From: CAYNTC01 sp964432925 | GTDB lineage: Bacteria; Planctomycetota; Phycisphaerae; Sedimentisphaerales; Anaerobacaceae | DNA length: 64,000 bases | NCBI GenBank assembly: GCA_964432925.1 | Contig: CAYSPM010000001.1 | Span: 1-64,000 of the forward strand | Direction of reading: 5' to 3' | Shown: piece by piece, positions 55,626 through 64,000 of the stretch | How positions within the stretch are numbered: the stretch's first letter is position 1 | Layout: the number at the start of each line of letters is the position of its first letter | Made by a program: the position numbers and the translations under genes | Notes under the pieces: model-generated | The model's input: only the letters and a program-made list of their open reading frames with translations | Database searches by the model: none | Told to the model about the DNA's origin: nothing

Positions 55626-56696
55626 TTAAGTTTTGCTTCTGTGACGTAGCCGATGCAGCATAGCCAGCACCTCAGCTACTGCTACGTACAACATCTCTGG
55701 AATGGCGCTGCCGGGCTCAACGGTCGAATATATCGTCCTCGCTAACTCTGGCCTTCTGACAATGGGCACACCGTAGGAGCGTCCGATTTCTATGATTTTC
55801 TCAGCCAGATGGTCTGCTCCTTTAGCTACCATTATGGGCGCTTCCATTGTCTTGGCCTCGTAACGTAGCGCCACAGCCACATGCGTTGGATTGACAAGGA
55901 TGACGCTGGCCTTGGGCACTTCCTGACGCAGCCGTCGCATAGACAATTGAATTTGAATCCGGCGTATCCGCACTTTTAATTCGGGGGAACCTTCCGTGTC
56001 TCTGCGTTCTCGTTTGACCTCTTGGCGTGTCATTTTTAGCTCTTGGATGTGCCGCCATTTCTGATAGAATGCATCCAACAATCCAATAGCCAATAGCGCT
56101 ATCCCGATTCGAACGCACAGCCCGAATATGATCCTCGCGATAACGATGATTATCTGAAGAGACCATGCCCACCGTAGTGTCGCGAGTTTCTCAAGCATGC
56201 CCTGCAGGTATAGCCAAGCTACGAATCCAATAAAAAGCAATTTGGCTATCGATGCTCCAAGACGCACCAGCGATTGCATACTAAATAGGCGCTGCAGTAC
56301 TGATGCTGGATTTATCGAGTTCCACTTGAACTGTATCGTCTTACTTGAGAGATTAAAGCCCCCAACTACAATGTTGGCCATTGCCGTTGCCACACAAAGT
56401 GCTGCAAAAATGGGGCTGATCAAAAGCAGCCAATCAATCATTCTACCGTTTGCGAAGTCTACGAATGTTTTGCTGTTGGTAAAAATGGTGTTATTGCCGG
56501 AAAGACAATCTGTAGCTTCAATCATAAAGTGTCGAAGCAGGTTAGGCGCCGATAAGGCTACTGTCAGCAAAAGGGTCATAAGGGCCGCCACAGACGCCAG
56601 CTCCTGGCTCTTTGGAACACTACCTTGCTCTTTGGCCTTTTGTAGTTTTCTTGGTGTTGGTTGTTCTGTCTTTTCAGCGGCCGGCTGCTCTGGCAT
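55626..56696 (-). CDS. flhB: flagellar export switch protein FlhB
   Basis: The type III export specificity switch, 356 residues. It has four N-terminal membrane helices, an EKTEQPTPRKLQKAKEQGSVPKS start, and the autocleavage site NPTH (269-272, VNPTHVAVALRY). The cytosolic domain follows, with GADHLAEKIIEIGRSYGVPIVRRPELAR. It ends the minus-strand export operon. Confidence 0.97.
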   Translation of the reverse strand: MPEQPAAEKTEQPTPRKLQKAKEQGSVPKSQELASVAALMTLLLTVALSAPNLLRHFMIEATDCLSGNNTIFTNSKTFVDFANGRMIDWLLLISPIFAALCVATAMANIVVGGFNLSSKTIQFKWNSINPASVLQRLFSMQSLVRLGASIAKLLFIGFVAWLYLQGMLEKLATLRWAWSLQIIIVIARIIFGLCVRIGIALLAIGLLDAFYQKWRHIQELKMTRQEVKRERRDTEGSPELKVRIRRIQIQLSMRRLRQEVPKASVILVNPTHVAVALRYEAKTMEAPIMVAKGADHLAEKIIEIGRSYGVPIVRRPELARTIYSTVEPGSAIPEMLYVAVAEVLAMLHRLRHRSKT

Positions 56697-56771
56697 GACC
56701 TATCCCTGGCATAATTCTACGCGTCAGCGACGTGGCAAAAACTAAGACTAACAACCTGATTCTGTCTGTTG

Positions 56772-57515
56772 CTATAGCGGAAGCAGCTTACCCATCCACT
56801 CGGCAAATTCACTGACAAATCCATTAATAAAGGGTAAGAATATCGCTGCCATAAGTAAACCCAGCCCCACACGCAATGGGAAACTGATGAATAAAATATT
56901 CATCTCTGGAACGGCGCGAGCCAAGATCGCCAACACAATCATCAATAACAAAAAAGCTGCCAGCATAGGTGCGGCTAATCTTAGCCCAGCCACGAACATT
57001 GTTGAGCCTGCCTCGACTACTCCACCCGCCAGAATTGACACCGTTGGTATTTGACCTGCAGGAAACGCCTCATAGCTTCGTGCGATAATTAGAATCAGTA
57101 GATGGTGACCATTGGCACCGAGAAATAATAACACGAATATCATCTCTAATAAGCTGCCAAGTGGTCGTGTCCGCTCACTGCTGAGAGGGTCCATGATCTG
57201 CGCCATCGCTAAGCCCATTTGTCTCTCGATTATCCGACCGCTGAATTTGACCGCGGAGAATATAAGCGATGCAATCAATCCCAGTGCCAAGCCGTATGTT
57301 GCTTCATTGGCAATTAATAGCACCGCTTCTATAGTGCCGACACCTCTGGCAGTAATAGTTGTAGGCGCTATAACCGAAAAAAATATTGCCAGCAGTACTG
57401 CCATCGATACTTTGATCCTGACTGGAATAGTCATCCAGCTAAAGACCGGTACCAGCAAGAAAAAGGCCGAAATTCGCGTCAGAATCATTAGAAAGATAAG
57501 CAGTTTTTCGACCAT
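56772..57515 (-). CDS. fliR: flagellar export protein FliR
   Basis: An export-gate membrane protein of 247 residues, with about six helices. FliR motifs: FLMILTRISAFFLLVPVF, PVRIKVSMAVLLAIFF, GRIIERQMGLAMAQIMDP (here the family has GxxIDxQxG) and a C-terminal MNILFISFPLRVGLGLLM. It lies 14 bases after fliQ and 75 before flhB. Confidence 0.95.
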   Translation of the reverse strand: MVEKLLIFLMILTRISAFFLLVPVFSWMTIPVRIKVSMAVLLAIFFSVIAPTTITARGVGTIEAVLLIANEATYGLALGLIASLIFSAVKFSGRIIERQMGLAMAQIMDPLSSERTRPLGSLLEMIFVLLFLGANGHHLLILIIARSYEAFPAGQIPTVSILAGGVVEAGSTMFVAGLRLAAPMLAAFLLLMIVLAILARAVPEMNILFISFPLRVGLGLLMAAIFLPFINGFVSEFAEWMGKLLPL

Positions 57516-57529
57516 TTTGTCATCCGCTG

Positions 57530-57799
57530 TTAGTGTCCGACGTTCTGGATATGAGCAAATATCTCATTCGTAAATCGAAGTGCAACCTGAAGCATCCAGC
57601 CGCCGAGTAGTAGCATTACCATGCCTACAGCCAGCAGCTTCGGCACCATAGTTAGTGTCATATCGCGTATGGAAGTCACAGCTTGAAGCAGCGTAACGGT
57701 AACACCAACGATCATGCACGTTAACAAAATAGGTGCCGCTAATAGCAAAGCCGTCTCAAGTGTGTGTCTACCAAGATAAAGAGCAAAACTGCTATCCAT
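57530..57799 (-). CDS. fliQ: flagellar export protein FliQ
   Basis: A small two-helix export-gate protein of 89 residues. It has the family pattern ALLLAAPILLTCMIVGVTVTLLQAVTSIRDMTLTMVPKLLAVG in pieces (VTLLQAVTSIRDMTL is diagnostic), then a second helix. AGGGA lies upstream of the ATG. Confidence 0.96.
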   Translation of the reverse strand: MDSSFALYLGRHTLETALLLAAPILLTCMIVGVTVTLLQAVTSIRDMTLTMVPKLLAVGMVMLLLGGWMLQVALRFTNEIFAHIQNVGH

Positions 57800-57872
57800 A
57801 TTATTCTGTCCCTATCAAATTGCTAACCAGCAGAGTTTCTTTAGCTCAGGCGCAACGTTGTCATGGGTATCT

Positions 57873-58715
57873 TTAATTAAAGCCAAGACTTAGGCTCTTC
57901 GCTAATAATCCCCAGCCGTCAACAAGAATGAACAGTATCAACTTAAAGGGCAGCGAAATCATCACCGGCGGCAGCATTATCATCCCTGCGCTGAGCAAGA
58001 CACTCGCGATTACCATGTCAATTAGCAAAAAAGGTATAAACAAAAGGCAGCCTATCTCAAACGCTGTACGGAACTCACTAATGATAAAAGCCGGTATTAC
58101 TATATGCAGGCCGATATCCATAGGCTTATTGGGCGTGTTTATCTTGGCCATCTGCACAAAAAGCGCTAAATCCGCTTGTCTGCATTGTCGTAGCATGAAC
58201 TCCTTAAGGCACAATCCAGCCTTTGCTCCCGCGGTTGCAAAGTCAATCTCATCTGCGAGATAAGGCTGGATTGCCTCCGTGTTGACTTTGGCGTATGTAG
58301 GAGCCATCGTATACAGGGTGAGAAAGAGAGCCAGACCAATAATTGCGATAGTTGGTGGTATAGTCTGCGTGGTTAACGCCCGGCGAACAAACGCAAGAAC
58401 GATGACAATTCGTGTAAACGATGTCATCATAACCAAGAGACTGGGCAAAATCGCCAGACCAGTAAAGATAATCACTAATTTCATCGGCGTTGACCAGTCT
58501 TTCCCCGCAGCGTCCTTGCTTGTAGCCTTATCCAGCATAGTAACAAGATCACTAATGCTGGGCACGGCATTCGCATTCACATTGGATGCGGCACTGCTGC
58601 TTTGGGCTGGAATGGAGATTTGCCTGAATGCATTATTAGTTTGCCCAAGCGATGGATGTGTCATTGCCAAAATGAGCAATATCACAAAGAAGGTTTTGAT
58701 AATTCTACAGGACAT
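57873..58715 (-). CDS. fliP: flagellar export protein FliP
   Basis: An export-gate protein of 280 residues with a signal peptide (cleaved FliP type). It has VIIFTGLAILPSLLVMMTSFTRIVIVLAFVRRAL, LALFLTLYTMAP, PAFIISEFRTAFEIGCLLFIPFLLIDMVIAS and MIMLPPVMISLPFKLILFILVDGW in pieces, all family segments. The ATG at 58715, with AGAGGA upstream, is preferred over the TTG at 58727, which overlaps fliO. Confidence 0.97.
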   Translation of the reverse strand: MSCRIIKTFFVILLILAMTHPSLGQTNNAFRQISIPAQSSSAASNVNANAVPSISDLVTMLDKATSKDAAGKDWSTPMKLVIIFTGLAILPSLLVMMTSFTRIVIVLAFVRRALTTQTIPPTIAIIGLALFLTLYTMAPTYAKVNTEAIQPYLADEIDFATAGAKAGLCLKEFMLRQCRQADLALFVQMAKINTPNKPMDIGLHIVIPAFIISEFRTAFEIGCLLFIPFLLIDMVIASVLLSAGMIMLPPVMISLPFKLILFILVDGWGLLAKSLSLGFN

Positions 58716-58723
58716 AAGTCCTC

Positions 58724-59230
58724 TCAAATCACATTGTTATTTTGCTGTTGTCTTTGTAGATTTGATGCCGCGTCTGTTACATCAGCCAGGGTTGTGATGG
58801 TCTCTGCGGTACTGCCGATGAGAAGCCGTTGGTTGCCTACCTCGACAAGATGAACGGCCTTGCGCGAGCCGAGGTGGGCTGTTTCAAGAACGTGGATTTC
58901 CCTGCCAGGTAAATTAGTTATTCTCGGCAGAAATCTCTTGGACAGGTAAAAAGCAGCTCCACCAAGCGCGATTACTAAAATGACGGAAATCGTCATTTTG
59001 AAGAACAGTTCTTGATTGCTAAGGTTTTCTGTGAATTGCTCCGAGAAACTGTTCTTGTCCGCCGGGGCTACGCCTGTATCGAGTTTGGGGCTTTGTTGGT
59101 TTGTTAGCTGAGCGGCGGAATGAGCCCGGTCAATTAGTACAACAGCTCCGCCCAGGGCCAATAGTGCTGCGAACGCAATAGTCCTGCGTCTATATCTGGT
59201 CACGCTGCCCGAGTCAGATCGCACAAACAT
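58724..59230 (-). CDS. fliO: flagellar biosynthesis protein FliO
   Basis: A small export accessory protein of about 168 residues. It has an N-terminal hydrophobic segment, an Asn/Gln/Ser-rich linker, then a membrane helix (MTISVILVIALGGAAFYLSKRF). A compact cytosolic domain follows, with IHVLETAHLGSRKAVHLVEVGNQRLLIGSTAE typical of FliO (split: LGSRKAVHLVEVGNQRLLIG). It lies directly before fliP. The ATG at 59230 has GAGGAAA upstream. Between it and motB2 is a 206-base gap without a convincing gene. Confidence 0.9.
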   Translation of the reverse strand: MFVRSDSGSVTRYRRRTIAFAALLALGGAVVLIDRAHSAAQLTNQQSPKLDTGVAPADKNSFSEQFTENLSNQELFFKMTISVILVIALGGAAFYLSKRFLPRITNLPGREIHVLETAHLGSRKAVHLVEVGNQRLLIGSTAETITTLADVTDAASNLQRQQQNNNVI

Positions 59231-59436
59231 ATATTTCAATTTCCTCTATGGCATTTATTGCGGAAGTTACGACATTCGAATATCGGACTGCCGCAAATTG
59301 CTGCATCCACTGGTCGTTGTGCAAATGATGTGCCTGAAAGTGAAAATATACCTTTATACGCTATTAATGCTGGTTTTTCGTCTGGATTTTGTTGCATGAC
59401 GGAGCAGACTGTCGAAAAACTTGACGGTTGCGCAGC

Positions 59437-60210
59437 TCAAATGTTGTTCTTGAGAACGGCAATCAAGATTTGAGATTGTTTTGGAACAGGGCTATCTTGA
59501 CCGGCCCATTGCCCTCCCGGTCCGGCCCCCCACCACAGAACGGACCATTCATGTCTGTTGCCGAGCACATCGTACTGACCCTGACGAGCTGAGTCGAATG
59601 ACAATATCTGCTGCAGGAGGTCAGCTACCACGCGTGCTCGCTCAGCGGACAGTAGCCACTGTTTTTTTTCTGTCGCTTCATCACCAGCCAAGCCGAGTAC
59701 GTACAGAGTACCAGGCTCGGAGTCATGGCTTTGTTGCAGGTCCAGGCAGAAATCAGCCAAAAATCGCTTTGCCGATTCATTCAAAGTTGCTTGGCCAGAG
59801 GCAAACTGAATGTCGGTTACCGCAAAGTTTGTGCTCGCCGCCACGATTTGCGATGGCATTGTCGCCATTGATTGCCTTATCCGCTCGAAAGCTCGACGAA
59901 GTTTCTCTCTTTGTTCATCTATACCTCTGGTCTCTGATATATTGTTAGGATCGCTTGTTGAGTATTTGATTTTCATTTCACCCATATCTGTTCGCATTCT
60001 TTTGCCAAGTAACGGCCCAAGTCCGCAGTATTTTACAGACTGCCAGAATGAGTCGCGACCTTTGTTAAAAAGCTCGGGGTCCTGAACCTCAGCAAGGCTC
60101 AGCAGCATCACAAAGAATGTCAGCAGCAATGTCACCATATCAGAGAATGTGACTATATATGCTGGTACCTTAGATGACCCCTCGTCTTGTGCGCGGGAGC
60201 TGGTTTTCAA
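59437..60210 (-). CDS. second MotB-like stator protein
   Basis: A 257-residue protein with the MotB N-terminal helix and proton/sodium Asp (AYIVTFSDMVTLLLTFFVMLLS), a linker, then a degenerate OmpA-like domain (LSAERARVVADLLQQIL). Its start overlaps the stop of the first motB by four bases (ATGA). The OmpA domain lacks the usual GHTD motif (LYVLGLAGDEA). It may pair with the single MotA together with MotB1, giving a mixed stator. Confidence 0.85.
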   Translation of the reverse strand: MKTSSRAQDEGSSKVPAYIVTFSDMVTLLLTFFVMLLSLAEVQDPELFNKGRDSFWQSVKYCGLGPLLGKRMRTDMGEMKIKYSTSDPNNISETRGIDEQREKLRRAFERIRQSMATMPSQIVAASTNFAVTDIQFASGQATLNESAKRFLADFCLDLQQSHDSEPGTLYVLGLAGDEATEKKQWLLSAERARVVADLLQQILSFDSARQGQYDVLGNRHEWSVLWWGAGPGGQWAGQDSPVPKQSQILIAVLKNNI

Positions 60211-60908
60211 CGGTAAATGCTCCGTTCTAATATCACGATTTCGAGTCTGCGACTGTCTTTTCGATTCGTGGCATACCCTATGTTGTCCAATCCGTTTTTT
60301 TCTGGGATTGTACTTCTTGTAGAGATGCCGAACCGCTTTTTGTCGAGCCCATGTTTATTCGTTAAGTATTCTGTTATGGCCCATGTACGTTTCAGCCCAA
60401 CATCTTGGTTGCCCGTGCTGTCATGCTCGTTCTCACTTATTACGATCCTATTAGGGATCGCCTTGAGCAACTCAGCAATATCCGACAAAGTCCTCCGCCC
60501 TTCAGCCGAGATTAGGATTCCCTTACCCCAGAAAATTCTACTTGACGGGGTCACGAAAACCTTTTTATTCTGAAATTCTAAAAACTCCGTCTCCTCTTTC
60601 GGATTAGCTTCGATATTCCCCTCCAAAGTTGGTTTCTCACTGCCCTTGTCAATTTCTTTGTTATACTTTATCTGTTTAACTTCGGTAAAAGCCTCCCTGT
60701 CCTTAGTGAGCGACATGCCCACTGAGGGCAACGCCTCAGCCAACGATGTCTCCATCTTACGGAAAACCTTGTCGTCAAATGAGGAGAAGGTCAAAAGCAG
60801 AACGAAGAACGTCAGAAGCAACGTCATACAATCGCTGAAAGTCACCATCCATTCAGGTGCGCCGGCAGAATCCTCATCCGCTTGTACCTTTTTACTTGTG
60901 CCAGCCAT
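60207..60908 (-). CDS. motB: MotB-like stator protein
   Basis: A 233-residue protein with the MotB helix PEWMVTFSDCMTLLLTFFVLLLTF, whose Asp is the ion-binding residue. The C-terminal OmpA-like domain is weak (ISENEHDSTGNQDVGLKRTWAITEYL), with ENEHD where GHTD is common. It overlaps the motA stop by one base (TAATG). It anchors the stator to peptidoglycan in the family. Confidence 0.9.
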   Translation of the reverse strand: MAGTSKKVQADEDSAGAPEWMVTFSDCMTLLLTFFVLLLTFSSFDDKVFRKMETSLAEALPSVGMSLTKDREAFTEVKQIKYNKEIDKGSEKPTLEGNIEANPKEETEFLEFQNKKVFVTPSSRIFWGKGILISAEGRRTLSDIAELLKAIPNRIVISENEHDSTGNQDVGLKRTWAITEYLTNKHGLDKKRFGISTRSTIPEKNGLDNIGYATNRKDSRRLEIVILERSIYR

Positions 60909-61678
60909 TAGACAGTTGCTTTCACTTCTTGGCGTCTATTTTGTGAGACGAACGCTTGTATCCTTTCCCTGACGATGGTTGGATTGTCACCTTGCGCAAT
61001 GGCGCAGAGGCCCTCCGCAATCATTTCCATTGCTGTTGTCTCTTCTTTTGAGTAAATACCCAGCTTCCCTGCCAGCGGCAGAAAAATTAGATTGGCCGTC
61101 AGGGCCCCGTAGAATGTTGTAAGCAGCGCTACTGCCATTCCCCGACCGATTGATTCAGGAGACTCCAGCGTCCTTAGCATCTGGATCAAGCCAATAAGTG
61201 TACCTATCATCCCAAATGCCGGCGCTGCCGCGCCCATGAACTCCAGTATCTTCTTGCCTTTGTAATGGCGTTCTTGGAGGTGTTGAATCTCCGGCTCTAA
61301 AAGATCTCGAATAGATTCAGAATCCTGTCCATCCACGAGCATCTGCAAACCTTTGACGAAGAACGGGTCACTGAGGTTGGCGATTTCTGGTTCTAAGGCC
61401 AAGGCACCGTCGCGCCTGTTGATGGCGGCGAAGTTGACCATTTTCTGGATCAGCTCCTTCTGTGATGGTATTTTGGTGACAATTGTCTTTTTGATTACCG
61501 AGAATATCCCCAAAAATTGTGGCAGCGAGAAATGTATAAGGGTCGCGCATAACATTCCTCCTATAGTTATGGCCATTGACGGCAAGTGAATGAATATTTG
61601 CCAGCCGCTACTGCTTACTACGGCACTTGTGATGACCATAAAGCCCAGCAGTATTCCAATTATTGTCGCAATATCCAT
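60908..61678 (-). CDS. motA: flagellar stator protein MotA
   Basis: The stator ion-channel subunit, 256 residues with four membrane helices. Family segments: GMLCATLIHFSLPQFLG, MGAAAPAFGMIGTLIGLIQML and GMAVALLTTFYGALTANLIFLPLAGKL in pieces. A GAGAGAG site precedes the ATG. It lies in the fliJ-motE-motA-motB-motB2 stretch. Confidence 0.95.
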   Translation of the reverse strand: MDIATIIGILLGFMVITSAVVSSSGWQIFIHLPSMAITIGGMLCATLIHFSLPQFLGIFSVIKKTIVTKIPSQKELIQKMVNFAAINRRDGALALEPEIANLSDPFFVKGLQMLVDGQDSESIRDLLEPEIQHLQERHYKGKKILEFMGAAAPAFGMIGTLIGLIQMLRTLESPESIGRGMAVALLTTFYGALTANLIFLPLAGKLGIYSKEETTAMEMIAEGLCAIAQGDNPTIVRERIQAFVSQNRRQEVKATV

Positions 61679-61682
61679 ATTG

Positions 61683-62402
61683 TTACTCTCTCTCGACCAC
61701 TTGTTTCAATCTCTGGCATAGAACCGCTGCAAGCTTGGGCTCAGTTGAAACTAATTCTGCTAATAGTTTGGCCTTGGTTCTCTCAGTCATATAGTGCAGT
61801 ATTTTCACTGCGTCATCCATACTGTTTTGCATACCTCCACCAACCTTTGATACTTGAGACGTGCACATATTGGTCAATATCTGGCTTGCACTTGAAGCGT
61901 CCATCTTGTCATAGGTAGCTGCGATGGACAGCAGGTTGGTCTTTTCAGCCTTGCCTATTTCAACCCTGCTCTTCTGTAGCCTGTCGCGCTCGTTCTTAAG
62001 ACTGACGACAGCCGATGAAAGTTCTACTCGCAGATTGTCCAAATCTTCTATATCTTTTCGCAGTGTCTCCTGAGTGATTTGAAGTCTTTGCTCTCGCTTC
62101 TCGAGGCTTTGTAGCTTCTGGTCATACTCTTGCATCTTCTCGCGAACGTCAAAGATAAGCTCCTTTAAGTGTCGTTCCGCCAGGGTTTTCTCTGTCGTCT
62201 GCTCCTCCATCCCAGTAGTGCCGAGCGAGTCAGCTTGTTGATAAGGCACTTTCAGCTCTGCTCGGCTGCTTGCCGTTGTTGACTGTGCTGACTGACTCGG
62301 AGGTGCTGGGGCAGTGCTCTTGGTCAGCCGTGCCAGGACAAACGCACCCGAAAAACTCAACAAACCTGCCCCTGCCATTATTATTATCAGCTTTTTATTC
62401 AC
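61683..62402 (-). CDS. MotE-like coiled-coil protein
   Basis: A 239-residue protein. It has an N-terminal membrane helix (about 5-25), a Ser/Thr/Pro-rich linker, a long coiled coil (about 75-160; MQEYDQKLQSLEKREQRLQ) and a C-terminal helical domain with YDKMDASSASQILTNMCTSQV. The last resembles the MgtE-N/FliG-like fold of MotE. In Rhizobium MotE stabilises MotC. In many phyla similar genes lie between fliJ and motA, as here. The start is a GTG with AGGAG upstream. Confidence 0.7.
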   Translation of the reverse strand: MNKKLIIIMAGAGLLSFSGAFVLARLTKSTAPAPPSQSAQSTTASSRAELKVPYQQADSLGTTGMEEQTTEKTLAERHLKELIFDVREKMQEYDQKLQSLEKREQRLQITQETLRKDIEDLDNLRVELSSAVVSLKNERDRLQKSRVEIGKAEKTNLLSIAATYDKMDASSASQILTNMCTSQVSKVGGGMQNSMDDAVKILHYMTERTKAKLLAELVSTEPKLAAVLCQRLKQVVERE

Positions 62403-62462
62403 CAGTTTTCTCCTAACTGTGTTCTGCCATGTTAAAGTGGACTTTTACTTTGCCATCTATCA

Positions 62463-62912
62463 CTACCTGGCTCCTGTCTTTCGGGCATAGGTGACAGTGG
62501 CTCCTTCGTCCAAATCTTTTTGTTCAAGCTTTTCTTGTTCCTTTATGAATTCTCTTTTTGCCGTCGCTTGTAGTTTCTCGAGCCCTTCTTTGAATTGTCT
62601 TATCTTTAGAACTTCAGCGATCTTTTGCTTTTGTTTCGATTCCAGTACGCTCAGTTCATTCTTAAGCCTCTTAATTTGATCATCGTTCGTCGTCGAGTGC
62701 CTCAGGAGAAATTCTTGTTCGCTTAACCGCTCGTCGGCTCTCCTTTCGGCTATGTTCCTTATAATCTCTCTCAATATTTGCTGTTGTCTGAGCAGTTTAC
62801 CTCGTGTCTGAGCAAGCCTTTCTGTTAGCTGGAACAGTTCTGTTCGTTTTGCCTGTTCTTCTTTTTTCTTGATGTCGAGAACACGTTGCAGACGCCATAC
62901 GAATTTTTTCAT
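62463..62912 (-). CDS. fliJ: flagellar export chaperone FliJ
   Basis: The stalk-like coiled coil that works with the FliI ATPase, 149 residues. It has the FliJ start KFVWRLQRVLDIKKKEEQAKRTEL and heptads throughout. It follows fliI by 32 bases. A small palindrome (62914-62930) lies at its start and weakens the ribosome site. Confidence 0.88.
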   Translation of the reverse strand: MKKFVWRLQRVLDIKKKEEQAKRTELFQLTERLAQTRGKLLRQQQILREIIRNIAERRADERLSEQEFLLRHSTTNDDQIKRLKNELSVLESKQKQKIAEVLKIRQFKEGLEKLQATAKREFIKEQEKLEQKDLDEGATVTYARKTGAR

Positions 62913-62913
62913 T

Positions 62914-62930
62914 TAAAGGCTAAGCCTTTA
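62914..62930. repeat. palindrome TAAAGGC-TAA-GCCTTTA between fliI and fliJ
   Basis: Seven-base perfect arms overlapping the region before the fliJ start. It is followed by a direct repeat of TTAATTCTT. The GGC-TAA-GCC core is like the other small palindromes in this window. Confidence 0.45.
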
Positions 62931-62944
62931 ATTCTTGTTACTCG

Positions 62945-64000
62945 TTAATTCTTAATACTTAGCATCTGGTCCCAGGCCTGCGTAATAGCAGTCAACTGCT
63001 CTACGGTTTCCCGAAAGCTGGTTCTTTGGCGTACCGGCTGGATGAGAAAGGCGTTTATTCTATCGATCAATGTAATCGCTCCATCGATGTGTTGATTACT
63101 GCCGGGAGAAAATGCGCCTATGTTTATCAGGTCCTCAGCATCGGTATATATGGCGTATATTTCTTTTAGCTTCTGAGCGGCAGTTCTGTGTTCTTTGCTG
63201 ACCACTGCAGGCATTAGTCGGCTGACACTTAGCAGAATGTCTACAGCCGGATAGTGTCCTCTGTCGGCCAGTTTCCGCGACAGTACTATATGCCCGTCAA
63301 GCAAGCTCCGGGCACTGTCTGCTACAGGATCAGCAAGGTCGTCGTTTTCAACCAGCACTGTCAGGATACCCGTGATGCTGCCGTTTTCGGCACAGCCGAG
63401 CCTCTCTATCAGACGCGGCATCAGAGAAAAAACACTTGGGCAGTATCCTTTTGTTGCAGGTGGTTCACCCGCTGCAAGACCTATCTCCCGCTGTGCTTGA
63501 GCGAAGCGTGTGAGTGAGTCCATCATGAACAGAACGTTCTTGGCTTTGTCCCTGAAGTATTCGGCGATTGTCACTGCCACAAACGCTGCTTTTACTCGCT
63601 GAATTGGTGGCGCGTCAGACGCAGCGACCACGACTACACTGCGGGCCAAACCGTCGGCGCCGAGGTTTTCTTCGAGAAATTCTCGGACCTCCCGGCCACG
63701 CTCGCCAATCAAAGCCACAACGTTGACAGCAGCTTCGCTTGAATTCGCAATGTCTCCAAGTAGCACGCTTTTGCCCACGCCGCTACCTGAAAAGATACCG
63801 ACTCGCTGGCCCTTGCCGCAGGTCAGCACACTATCAATCGACCGAATGCCCAGAGCCAATGGCTCTGTAATTCTTTCCCTGCTCAATGGTGGTGGGCTGC
63901 TTATGTCTAATGGCCGCTGTTCTGTCCCTGGTAAAGGCCCTTTATTGTCTATTGGCTCTCCCAGTCCGTTCAGCACTCTGCCCAGAACAGCCTCGCTCAG
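62945..64000 (-). CDS. fliI: flagellum-specific ATPase FliI, N-terminus beyond the window
   Basis: The ATPase of the type III export system. Visible: the P-loop GSGVGKSVLLG, NVVALIGERGREVREFLEE, LFMMDSLTRFAQAQREIGLAAGEPPATKGYCPSVFSLMPRLIERLG in pieces, and the end LTAITQAWDQMLSI. The frame stays open to base 64000 and reads LSEAVLGRVLNGLG at the edge, so about 90 N-terminal residues are missing. It is the first visible gene of the minus-strand operon. Confidence 0.96.
   Translation of the reverse strand: MSEAVLGRVLNGLGEPIDNKGPLPGTEQRPLDISSPPPLSRERITEPLALGIRSIDSVLTCGKGQRVGIFSGSGVGKSVLLGDIANSSEAAVNVVALIGERGREVREFLEENLGADGLARSVVVVAASDAPPIQRVKAAFVAVTIAEYFRDKAKNVLFMMDSLTRFAQAQREIGLAAGEPPATKGYCPSVFSLMPRLIERLGCAENGSITGILTVLVENDDLADPVADSARSLLDGHIVLSRKLADRGHYPAVDILLSVSRLMPAVVSKEHRTAAQKLKEIYAIYTDAEDLINIGAFSPGSNQHIDGAITLIDRINAFLIQPVRQRTSFRETVEQLTAITQAWDQMLSIKN

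Noticed and set aside
59240..59397. about 53-codon minus-strand frame between motB2 and fliO, considered as a fliN remnant
   Set aside because: No FliN motif (no VELGRTRMTIREVL-like segment), no ribosome site and high Cys/Asn content.
1..64000. tRNA, rRNA and CRISPR arrays
   Set aside because: No T-loop GTTCGAATC-type sequences with matching stems, no rRNA-like stretches and no regularly spaced direct repeats were found by reading.

Overview
The window looks like a metagenome-assembled or draft chromosome segment of a planctomycete, most likely in or near the Phycisphaerae/Sedimentisphaerales. The grounds are secreted proteins that combine dockerin-like EF-hand pairs, LamG, F5/8-type discoidin and the YSVVDDFEDYND-type module; a DUF1080 protein; a MuiA-like protein; an ECF sigma factor; and flagellar L- and P-ring genes, which imply an outer membrane. 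This placement is inference from protein style, with no marker-gene comparison. Two 100-N blocks mark scaffold joins, at 19453-19552 and 32713-32812. The second is an assembly artefact, because the same 55 bases stand on both sides of it.

The left part (1-30 kb) is mixed housekeeping and accessory DNA. It holds the tail of an unknown gene, two PD-(D/E)XK nuclease-like genes, a minus-strand pyrR-pyrB-muiA-aroA cluster, a secreted subtilase relative, a DUF4097/DUF6249 envelope cluster divergent from an ECF sigma/anti-sigma pair, two large secreted multidomain paralogues (the second with its 5' end deleted), a primary-type sigma factor lacking a normal start codon, apt, a frameshifted alpha/beta hydrolase, ispG, a PIN-TRAM membrane protein, rpsA with a long acidic tail, ispH and a double-DUF1080 protein.

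The right part (28.6-64 kb) is a flagellar island. A minus-strand sigma-54 activator (FleQ/FlrC type) is divergent from a plus-strand series: flgD, flgE, a PilZ/YcgR-like gene, flgF, flgG, flgA, flgH, flgI, flgJ N-domain, flgN, flgK and flgL. A five-gene cassette follows: a TPR-glycosyltransferase, a GT2-TPR protein, a TPR protein, a small FliT-like helical protein and a 1814-residue multidomain enzyme. Then comes fliD. Consensus sigma-54 promoters lie before flgD (30538-30552) and before the cassette (43338-43353). On the minus strand, converging on fliD, runs fliI (cut by the window end), fliJ, a MotE-like gene, motA, two motB genes, fliO, fliP, fliQ, fliR and flhB. No flagellin, fliE, flgB, flgC, fliF, fliG, fliM, fliN or flhA gene is present in the window.

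The most interesting system is the glycan cassette set between flgL and fliD. Its large enzyme appears to carry a kinase-like domain, a SAM methyltransferase, four GT2 domains and TPR-like segments. The kinase-methyltransferase pair recalls the chain-capping enzyme WbdD, so the cassette may build and cap a glycan on flagellar proteins. A second theme is a set of small palindromic repeats between flagellar and other genes, one of them in frame inside aroA.
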